Assembly: GCA_005223375.1 (NCBI GenBank)
Contig: RXOD01005503.1
Location: forward strand, 1-13,728
Direction of reading: 5' to 3'
DNA length: 13,728 bases
Origin: Amoebophrya sp. AT5.2
Lineage: Eukaryota > Sar > Dinophyceae > Syndiniales > Amoebophryaceae
How positions within the stretch are numbered: position 1 is the stretch's first letter; each line of letters opens with the position of its first letter. The position numbers and the translations under genes were made by a program. The notes under the pieces are model-generated. The model worked only from the letters and a program-made list of their open reading frames with translations, was not told the origin of the DNA and did not search any database. Shown here piece after piece: positions 6,385 to 13,728 of the stretch.

Positions 6385-9300
6385 CTAGTATAGGACAAAC
6401 TGGGCAAGCGCAAGCTCCGTCTCCCAAATCTTTTCGGATTCCGCGACGATGCGGCGCCAACTTTTCCCGAGAAAGCTGTTACTCTGGCCTACATTCGTAG
6501 TCTTGTTTGCGGCTCTGGCGTTTCCTTTGTACCACAAATACCACTTCGGCCGCCTCTCAGGTGCCTCTCTACAATTTTCGACGTCTCCGCATCTTCCGCT
6601 AGCACCTTTCATCCCCGCGGCCCCCTTGTCGCCCCCGGCCGCACGGGCGCGCTCATTCAACACGCTCCAGCACGCGAGTGCTTCTGGTGAGTTCTTCTTG
6701 CTTTGCAGCCAGTGCTTACAAAACTCCCGTGTTAGTTTCCTGTCCACCGCGAGTTCGCAAAGGACCCCGAACTCCTGTGCGAGGGGGTCCGCCACACCGC
6801 ACTCGTCGGCCCGGCAAAGCCATGCAGTGTCGCAACGGGGTAGAAGAGCCGCATTCCGAACTTCGTCCAGAATCTCCCGAATGATGCCCCCTTGGATTTG
6901 TGACGGGATGCCGTTGACGTGGCTTCTGGTGTCCTCTACAACCGGACACGCAGGCCCGCTGGTGCGATTCAACATGTGCTTGCTGTGCATCCTTCGCAGG
7001 TCACCGACGAAGGGGGGGTCATCCAGAACAGGACTGATCAGGCGTAGCAAGTCGTCATCCCTGGTGTGATGTGCCTTTTTTCCGGTACGAAATCAAAAAA
7101 ATCAAGCGAAAGAATGCGGGCTTGCCGCGAGGCCGGAACACGTACACGAACATCATACCAAAGTAAAGTACTTCTTCATCGTTACGCGAACATCATACCA
7201 TAGTGGTAGTAAAGCTACGAAAGTCAAAGTAAAGAAGCATGCAATACTCAAACACGAGCGGGGCATCTCCATCCGCATCCATGCCAGCGTGGTAGTCAAA
7301 TACCCAGCGGCCGTTTCTCGTCTTTGCCGGCATGATCAGAATATTGTCGTGCGCGTAACCGTATTCACCGCCGAAACGAGCTTCCACGTCGTCTTTGCTG
7401 AGCGCCCGGTAGCGTTGGAAATTTGTCGGCAGCTTCGCCGGATTCTTCATCACGCCGATGGTGCCGTTGAAGTATTCGCCATTGCGCTCTGGTATAAAGT
7501 GATCATGGAACAAACATAAAACAAATGGATAAAATGGCGCGTCATTTCTTGAAGAGGTATTTATTGAAATTAAATTTGCACTTTAAGCAGCTCCTTGCAC
7601 TTGATGAGCTTACTTTGTTAAGCTTCAGTATAAGTTTGGGAACCGAGATGAAAAATTACGATCTCGATCGTGCCGGTGACGCTACTTTTTTACAAAAGAG
7701 GAACTCACGTAGGTCGACGACCACTTCAATCATCCAAAGGTCATTGACTAAGTTAGTTGTAGATTATCTGGAAATAGCACCACAGCCTGTTCCTCTCCTC
7801 CAGCTCCAGCTCCAGCTCCAGCTCGTCAAGCATCAAGAGTTTGGTTTCTAAAACTAAGGCAAGCTCATCGAATGAAACGAAAATGAAAATAAAATAAAAG
7901 AATCTTTAGCTCCTGAGCGAAGCTGCCTGCGTCAGTCTTAATAAACATAAACTTAAAAGTTCGTAGTAAAGAGTTCGAGTAAAAAGTACTCCATATGACT
8001 CTATCTGGCGGTAGCGTCTGGGTCATGTCGGGTGCAACGCGCGGCCGGTAGGCTTTTTTCGCCAACGGGACGGGCGCGAACTTCTTGACCCCCGGCATGA
8101 AAATCATTCCACACCAAATTTTTGTCGCGGCGTCGAAAGCTTCGCGCGTGCTTCCGTTGTCGAGCAAGCGCAGACCCCTTTCTGCGTCACCGGCGTAGTT
8201 TTCCGGATATCGCTTACTTCGGCGCAGCTTGGTCCAGTCCTCCAGTTTTGATCGCAAGTTACCCCGCTCCCGCAGGCTCAGAGCGGCGTCTTCCGCTGCT
8301 GCCCGTGCGCGCTCCCGCAGCTTCTTCAGCAGAAGACTCTCAAGGGCCTCGAGTCTGCCGCACTGTTTCGCGAGACCCCCCAGAACCAGCACCATCTCCC
8401 AGGGTATTGCGTAGTCATCTTTCAGCCTTATGGACGCGAACTGAACAAAGCACGCGCGGATCCGCCGCGCCGGCTCCGAGAGCGAAGCAAAATCCGTGAC
8501 GGGAAACTTCTGCACCGACTGCGGCAGATTGATCCACAGCGCGTTCGCGTCCACCCCCCGGTTGATCAGGCAGCCCGCTTTGGCATTGGCAAACCGCATT
8601 TGCACGAAGGACACATCGTCTCCCTTTGTCTCCCCGAACAGGTACTTCGCTAGCCCGAGACTCATCTCGGCCGCGCCGTCCGACACCAGCATGTTTCTGT
8701 TTCCATTCACGTCCAAGTCCAGCCGATCTCCCGCTTCCCGCCGGTAGATGGGGTGGAGGGGGTTGCCGCTCCAGATCGCGGTTGCTGAAACCACACTTGG
8801 CATCGACTGCGCTTCCGACAACGCCAGCCGCACTCGCGAAATCAATTTGTTTTGCGACAGGAGTTTGTCCACCGCCGCGCGCGAGAAAAAAAGCGTTTCG
8901 TAAAGCTGCTCGACGGCAACAGGCTCCAGGCCAGGACCAGACTCCGCAAAAAAGCAGACACTGCAGGAGCCGAAGGCGTTGCGGTTGCTGGCGGGTGCGG
9001 TCAGTTCTATTTCCTTGTGCCTTCTGGCGAAAAACGCTGCCGCGGAGTTGGAGCAGCTACTCCCAGCGTTCTTGGACAGCGTCTCGTGCACGAAGGGGTC
9101 CTCTACGCTGTTGTCGTCCTTGAGCGAGAGGCACCGTGTGTAGACCACGCCGTTGAAACTTACCTTGCCCACAAGGGAAATTTCTTCAGGACGGAGCGGA
9201 ACCACCACAAACCGGTCGCTGCCGTACATGGCGAGAAGGTGGCGGCTGTTGTTCTTGCTACACAGCGAGGCTCGGATAGGGCGGACAGGACGGGGGAAGC

Positions 9301-12300
9301 TGTTGCAGGTGCCGCTCAAAGAAGATTGCGGCCCGCTAGTGCTGGGCGGCTGCTCCTGGTCCTGCTGCAGCTCCATGTGCACGAGGACGGTCGAAGGCGA
9401 AGCATCGTAAAGCCTTTGCACACCACTCGTTTTGAGAATAGGAGCGGACGAACTAGATCTAGAACCAGCTGCAGCGGCAGCGGCCGCAGCGGCAGAGATC
9501 GCATCGACAAAACTAACCCACCTGCTCTTGATGTCGCTGGAGGTCTGGCCATTTGAGCCTGCTGCCGCACCGCTCGTGGTCGTGAAGCACGAATTTGGAG
9601 TCCCACTGAAGGTTGAGGCTGAGCTCGTCAGGTTGAGCAGGTTGTCACGATGTCCTCCTGCAGAAGTAGAAGACCACTGTCCACAGGCGATGGTGCTCGA
9701 CGTAGGCTCCAGCAAGCTGCTCCAATCCGACAAGTGATCCTCTACGTCGGAAGTTGATGCTCCCCGGTTATGGCCTCCGATGTTGGCAAAGCCTGGAGCT
9801 TGTTCTGCTTCACTGTCGCTTAGAGCGAAGGTGTCGTCAGGAACTGCGCCAATAATGTTGTTCACGCTCGCGCTGATCGCACTGACACTTCCCGTGGATT
9901 CTTCGGGATTCGTGGTTGCTGAAGAAGCGCGTCCTGGACCACACCAGACATGATCTGAGAGATCAGGGCGCCACTCGGATCCGGTTTCCGGTGGTTTTGC
10001 TTGTTGGTGCTGCTGTTCTTCGTAGTCTCGCGGCAAGCTGTCCTGAAACCACGTCGTGGAAGAGAACTCCGTGCTTGGGGCTTGCGTCGACGAGCCGCGA
10101 GCATCCCCTCGCATGCCAGACCCAGAACCCGGACTGATGAGCTGCGCACTTGCTATTGCGTGCGGCCGAGCTGCCTTTATCCCAGACCCATTCGTCCCTG
10201 TAGTACCCACGTTAGCGGACGGAGTGGGCGCGGAGTTGTAGCCGGGTTCACGATCACGATCACCACCGTTCAAGACGTTTCCCACCGCGGCAGCTCCTCG
10301 GTGCCGCAGCCCGCCGTCTGTTGAGAGCGTGGCGGCTTGAACTGCTGCCGAGGAAGAATTGCCTGGAAAACCTCCGCAACTGCTGCCTTGCGAGGTGGAG
10401 GCCGACTGCGCTTGTCCAGCGCCGCCGCTGCCGCCATCTCCTTGCAGGGAGCGGGACTGCGTAAAGCGCCTCCACATCGAGTTGTTCGGGTCGTTAGGCG
10501 AATTCCACGGCTGAATGATGCTCTGCGCGTGCTGCCCGAACGGCTTCAGCACGGGCGACATGGGCGCAAACATTAAATTCTCGATCGCCTTGTCGAAGCT
10601 GGTCTGGAATCGGCGATGCCACTCGCCCATCTCTTTTTTAACCCCCACCTTGTAGAGGTAGTTTTCGCTGATGCTGACGGAGATGCGCCACTCCGTCTCG
10701 GAACACTCCGTAATCTTCAATTTCGCGAGTTCCATCTGCCCCCGCGTCCGCACTTTCTCTGGTAGCAGTTCTCCCTCTGGTAAGATCTCGTGCCGCGTCA
10801 CGGCAACCGGCCGCAGGATGCTACCGTTCGCCCCGGGAACGCGATCGCGAAGAGACCAATTGACGTGCGTTCGCTGAGGAGCCGCGTCGGCGTTGTGCAC
10901 GCGCCAGTCCCGCCACTGGATCTTGTGGTCAACCTCCCGCACGAGACCAATCACCGTGTCCGATTCGAACAGGGTTAGATCACGATAGTCGACGAAAAGT
11001 CCAACTGCGTCTGCCGCCCCCTCCTCATCCCGCATAGGCGCGTAAACCGTGTAGGTGAGGGGCGATTTCGTGTCCGAAGCGCGTCTTTCTGCGGCAACCG
11101 AAACCGCGAAAAGCAGGCGGTCCAGCGGGATTCTGTAGATGGTCGCAAGGCGGCGAACTGCGGTCAGCACCGGGCCACACAAGCGCAGCTCGCGTGCCCC
11201 TGCGCGCGACCATTGGCTCTTGAAAAAGTATCCCGATTCTACCGGCGAACCGTAGTAGGCATGGAATCCGCGTAGGGACGTCCGAGAAGAGTTTTTAGTC
11301 GCGGTGTCCGCGCCCCCTAGCGTGGCAAAGAGCCGTCGTTGCAGGATTTGCGGTCCGTCATGGCCGGCGTGGGGGCCACGTCGACCAGGGGCAACACTCT
11401 TCGGCAACACACCCCGTGAAGGTTGAGTCAAGCCGAACGGGGTCTCGTAGAAGGCGAACAGGTCCGCAGCGATGATTTGGATTGTTGTTGGGTCGGCGAT
11501 CGCATGGATGGCGGACAAAGCGATGAACTCTCTGACTCTGTCTTTTTCTCCTGCTCCCTCCCCCGCCACTTGCACCACCGCCACCTGCAGCGGTGCCCTG
11601 GCCTGCTTTGCGAGCTTGGACTCGAGTAGATCTAGATACGTGCTGCTGTTGCTGCTGCTGCTGGCGTGCCCGCTGTCCTCGCCTATTATCCTCCCCGAGT
11701 GGTCGGATTTTGCGGACGTTTTCCCTCGTCGCAAAGACCCTTCGAATTCGCGTATGGAAGAGAAAGGGATGGTGGCGGCCACGAGCGATTTCGTGCGATC
11801 ATATGCTGCTTCCGGCACCGCCAGCGGAGTAATCCGGAGTACGGGCCACGATTGCTGCCAGACGCCGCTCAGCCACCCGAAGGACTGCGCAGTCGAAGCT
11901 GCGTTACTCACAAATCGAAGGTACGCGGCCCCGTCGTCCAAGCGCGCACTGTTGTTGATTGAAGAATTTCTATATTTGCGACTACGTTCATCTTCTGGCT
12001 CTGGTTCTTTCCGTCCTTCTGAAGCTGTTCGTCCACTCGAAAGGAAGCTCCGTACAAAGTACAGTGAAAATCCATGTTTGAACATGATCCAACCATCGTC
12101 AAAACAGTGATCACGTTCACGATTCTGATCGAGTGACAGTGAAACACGGTTGTTTTAGAGAAATTTGAGTAAAGTACTTACCCGAGAAGAGGGTGCTTCT
12201 GCAGCACGCGGGCAATCGCTTCGCTGAGCCGCTGTTCGTTAATCTTCGCTTCTCCCTTCACTTCGTACATGTAAATGCCCATCGGTTTGCAGTGACCAAA

Positions 12301-13728
12301 GGTGAACCAGGCGGCGACATCGGCATGCTCGCTTTCTCTTTCCGCAGTACAAGACCCAGCCGTGGTTTGTCGGATCAGTTGCCCGTAGCCGCTCCGGGGT
12401 GTCGCAGCCTGTGCCTTGGTGGTCGCTTGGTGTCCTTGGGCACACTTGAGCTCGAGCAGGTCGACGACCTCGCCGACGCTCTGGCACTGCAAAAACGGAC
12501 CCGTGGGCAGCTCGCAATCCAACCGCGAATTGAATTCCTGCAGCAGGCCCATCTTGTCCAAACTGTCGAGGTGTGAAATCGATGTATCGGAGTGTAGATT
12601 CTCCGCCGTGCAGAGCCAGGGGCGTAGTATTGCGATGGCGATGTCGCGCGTCACGCTCGAGACCGGCAGGCCTGCAGTTTGCCCGTCCTGCCTCCGCGTC
12701 GTGGTGAGCCCCTCAGTGCCGCGCAAGAAAATCTCGATCTGGTCGCACCTGCGCGGTGTGTGAAACAGTTTCCCCGTGCCTTCCTTGTCCAAGTAGTATT
12801 GCTCGAATTCCCGCGTTTCGGTCAACTGCGGTGAAGTCGCGGAGTCAACACCTTCAGAATCTGACGCGTCATCCTCAGCGTTCCTCGTGCGGAGAACTAA
12901 TGCCCAGACAGACTTGAAGAAGCCACGCAACTTCGCACGCAGCGGCGTCCTGGAAATGGAAAGCAGGATGGAGATGAAGCTAAAGACGAGTAGATTTAAT
13001 GTTGCGAATTGCGATCCTCGTGGAATTGTGAGGTAGATGAAACAGGTACTACGTTGTAGTACCACCCCCGCTTGCTTGTAGTTTCGTCGATCGCCACAAT
13101 CTGCCAGTACACTCGCACCCAGCTTCGGTTTCCCCAACCGAAAAAGAGCAAGAGGAACGTAAAAGCCTTCACCGCCCGCAATATGTAGACGAGCTGCAGC
13201 GCAGGGCCGCGCGTGTCGACTTCTGGCGCGCCAAGAGGCACATGAAGGAAGCCAGCGAGGGTTTCGCTTTCCCTGAGCCGTCGCGCGTGCGTTGCAGACG
13301 AAACGCCAGACGAAAAGACAACCGTGCCCCAGAATAGAAAGGCATGGCCCAGTCTTCGAAAGCAGCTCTGTGCGGGGGCGCTTCCAGTCGTCCATCTGCA
13401 CAGCTCTGCACGCAGGTACGGATCGCACTCCTCGGACCACGTGGAACGCAACACCCATCTGTGCAGCAGCGGCACAAGCACGAATACGAAAAAGAAGTCC
13501 ACGGTGACGTCCAGCAGCACCGCGTGGAGCTCGTTCGCGACGTACGCATACAACGCAAACAGCACGGCGGCAGGAACCACAAGCCGGTGGAAAAACAGGT
13601 ACCAGTACGCTGCTTTCACGCGGGGCTGCCAGAAGCGCCGCGCATCTTTGGTCTTGCTATTTGTACGAGCCGGCGCAGCCTCCCGGCTCTCGTGCTTTTC
13701 GTATTGCGTGGTTGCTTTATCGGTTTCG
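6385..13728 (-). CDS. Membrane-ACP-condensation-RNA-dependent RNA polymerase fusion (5' partial)
   Basis: Five exons are proposed: 13063-13728 (open to the window edge), 12182-12979, 7990-11948, 7248-7488 and 6385-7060. They total 2112 codons plus a TAG at 6385-6387, and all four junction phases agree. In order, the protein has four or five membrane helices, a carrier protein with a phosphopantetheine-serine motif, an NRPS-type condensation domain, a low-complexity Ser/Gly/Ala linker, and a cellular RdRP of the RDR/QDE-1 class. RdRPs of this class turn single-stranded RNA into double-stranded RNA for RNA interference. NRPS carrier and condensation domains join thioester-bound acyl or aminoacyl groups. 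I know of no described protein that combines them. The continuous frame across the linker is read directly; the domain names come from motif matching by eye; a joint function is speculation. The alternatives are two products from one locus by an internal promoter or alternative splicing. The start lies outside the window, where an adenylation domain would be expected if this is an NRPS-like module. Confidence 0.65.
7061..7247 (-). other. 187-nt intron between DxDGD exon and last exon
   Basis: Donor TTTGA^GTATTG, acceptor CACACCAG^GGAT, phase 2. Splicing gives DADGDAPLVFE-DDDLLRLISPVL, exactly the spacing seen in the family between DLDGD and the following W-D-x-x-L. Unspliced, the upstream frame ends after 18 codons of unrelated sequence. 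Confidence 0.75.
7143..7200. repeat. Direct repeat of 18 bp, 40-bp period, inside intron
   Basis: 7143-7160 and 7183-7200 match at 17 of 18 bases (core CGAACATCATACCA identical). AGTAAAG follows each copy closely. The pair sits within the 187-nt intron of the polymerase gene, near its donor end. Confidence 0.85.
7489..7989 (-). other. 501-nt intron within the polymerase domain
   Basis: Donor TATGGA^GTACTT, acceptor CTTTATACCAG^AGCG, phase 1. Splicing gives PPDRVIWK-RNGEYFNGTIGV, leading straight into the polymerase motif with KNP. The upstream frame otherwise continues into lysine/phenylalanine-rich sequence of intron type. The intron is A+T-rich compared with the exons and contains a short CTCCAG tandem repeat. 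Confidence 0.65.
7798..7824. repeat. CTCCAG hexanucleotide microsatellite
   Basis: Four perfect CTCCAG units plus a partial unit in the 501-nt intron. The number of units is likely to vary between strains. Confidence 0.9.
9300..10560 (-). other. Low-complexity Ser/Gly/Ala/Thr linker in the fusion ORF
   Basis: About 420 residues with no stop in the frame, rich in S, G, T, A, N and Q. It includes a nine-alanine run (codons 9467-9493), a SRSSSS tract and Q/E/P clusters. There is no recognisable domain, and it is probably disordered. Short charged islands such as SDSEAEQAPGF and DVEDHLSDWSSLLEP could be binding motifs. That it stays open for 1.26 kb argues it is translated, and it physically joins the condensation and polymerase parts. 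Confidence 0.7.
10560..12360 (-). other. NRPS-type condensation domain
   Basis: The N-terminal motif INEQRLSEAIARVLQKHPLL fits L-x-x-A-L-x-x-V-x-x-R-H-P-x-L. It is split by the 233-nt intron and continues GARLDDGAAYLRF. The active-site motif HHxxxDG appears as IHAIADP, with the catalytic second His (codon 11504-11506) and the structural Asp (11492-11494) kept, the first His replaced by Ile and Gly by Pro. It is followed by TIQIIAADLFAFYE, the usual helix. Further on, SPLTYTVYAPMRDEEGAADA then VGLFVDYRDLTLF matches the domain's R-x(4)-E-x-x-G-x-F-x-N segment. The end, YKVGVKKEMGEWHRRFQTSF, matches the closing helices. The domain looks complete. Other HxxxD acyltransferases share this fold, so the substrate is open. 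Confidence 0.7.
11949..12181 (-). other. 233-nt GT-AG intron inside condensation domain
   Basis: Donor CTCGG^GTAAGT is fully canonical; acceptor is AACAACAG^TGCG; phase 2. The junction reads QKHPLLG-ARLDDGAAYLRF, continuous with the condensation-domain N-terminal strand-helix. This is the strongest evidence that the carrier-protein exon and the long 4-kb exon belong to one transcript. Confidence 0.85.
12445..12690 (-). other. Acyl/peptidyl carrier protein (PP-binding) domain
   Basis: The translation ISHLDSLDKMGLLQEFNSRL, followed by a CELPTGPFLQCQSVGEVVDLLE stretch, has the carrier-protein pattern: D-S-L with the phosphopantetheine-accepting serine, a second helix, 'LP' before a helix, then S/T-V-x-(E/D)-L. 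The serine codon is at 12562-12564. Upstream ITRDIAIAILRPWL-type residues would form helix 1. A phosphopantetheinyl transferase encoded elsewhere would be needed to activate it. Confidence 0.75.
12960..13640 (-). other. Multi-helix membrane region of the fusion protein
   Basis: Hydrophobic segments include LVVPAAVLFALYAYVANEL, VTVDFFFVFVLVPLL, LGHAFLFWGTVVFSSGV and ALQLVYILRAVKAFTFLLLF, with FISILLSIS after the 83-nt intron. A basic and charged stretch (ARTNSKTKDARRFW) precedes the first helix. The region would anchor the downstream carrier and condensation domains at a membrane. Bacterial poly-lysine-type synthetases also mix membrane helices with carrier and condensation-like domains, but I see no specific sequence match to them. 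Confidence 0.65.
12980..13062 (-). other. 83-nt intron after the membrane helices
   Basis: Donor GGGGTG^GTACTA and acceptor CTCGTCTTTAG^CTTC with a pyrimidine tract; phase 2. It is the only donor/acceptor pair found that joins the two open frames without a stop. Acceptor AG at CATTTCCAG, slightly further on, is also in phase. Confidence 0.6.

Larger units (their letters stand above)
6385..9300 (-). other. Cellular RNA-dependent RNA polymerase domain (RDR/QDE-1 class)
   Basis: Family landmarks appear in the right order. VSDGAAEMSLGLAKYLFG (about 8640-8690) fits the 'SDG-x-G-x-I-S-x-x-L-A' motif. FVQMRFANAKAG (about 8574-8610) fits 'FQ-x-R-x-G-G-x-K-G'. LWINLPQSVQKF (about 8510-8545) fits 'L-x-L-R-x-S-M-x-K-F'. 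A helical charged region follows. In the next exon, GVMKNPAKLPTNFQRYRAL fits 'RNP-x-x-HPGD-x-R', and AGMDADGDAPLVFE carries the catalytic DxDGD (codons 7265-7279), all three Asp present. The last exon has DDDLLRLISPVL, as in 'WD-x-x-L', and AQEFGVLCELAVDRKLTREF, resembling the 'LA-x-x-x-S-x-AVD-x-x-K' segment. The conserved KG and HPGD residues are altered, so the protein is divergent, but the metal-binding core is intact. Confidence 0.75.

Noticed and set aside
7525..7851. Plus-strand frame of 108 codons
   Set aside because: It lies within the 501-nt intron, is K/L/Q-rich because of A+T-rich DNA and the CTCCAG repeat, and shows no domain.
11640..11670. CTG/TTG triplet repeat as a mobile or structural repeat
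   Set aside because: It encodes a short Ser/Asn run within the condensation-domain exon and is ordinary low-complexity coding sequence.
11472..12110. Plus-strand frame of 212 codons opposite the condensation domain
   Set aside because: It has no motif and is explained by the G+C bias of the coding minus strand.

Overview
The window looks like nuclear DNA of a eukaryotic microbe. Its coding frames are broken by short spliceosomal introns, it carries a clear U6 spliceosomal RNA gene, and it encodes a mitochondrial-type DUF1279/FAM210 protein with a long presequence. Every gene I can support lies on the minus strand. One-way gene arrays, a G+C-rich sequence and compact introns would suit an alveolate, perhaps a dinoflagellate relative, but nothing here fixes the lineage. 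No dinoflagellate spliced leader was found.

Layout, in transcription order (right to left). From the right edge to 6385 runs one long gene, cut by the window edge. I reconstruct five exons whose phases all agree, giving 2112 codons in the window. Its protein reads: membrane segments, acyl/peptidyl carrier protein (DSL motif), NRPS-type condensation domain, Ser/Gly/Ala-rich linker of about 420 residues, then a cellular (eukaryotic, QDE-1/RDR-type) RNA-dependent RNA polymerase with an intact DxDGD catalytic motif. The condensation domain and the first half of the polymerase lie in one uninterrupted 4-kb reading frame. I know of no described protein with this architecture, and it is the main discovery candidate.

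Next comes an intergenic stretch (5615-6384) with a strong 25-bp-stem hairpin, then a single-exon FAM210/DUF1279 mitochondrial protein (4835-5614). A small possibly secreted ORF (4229-4474) and a TATA-like box follow. After that is a 12-TM major facilitator transporter (1518-4123) reconstructed from four exons. Its largest intron, which separates the two six-helix halves, contains the U6 snRNA gene on the same strand. At the left end is a short gene (196-851) with a glutathione-transferase C-terminal (PTGES2-like) motif interrupted by a frame shift.

Four of the seven inferred introns begin GTAC and one GTATTG, instead of GTAAGT/GTGAGT, although the U6 ACAGAGA box that pairs there is canonical. 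No mobile-element genes, rRNA, tRNA or CRISPR arrays were seen. All assignments come from reading motifs by eye; no database search was possible.
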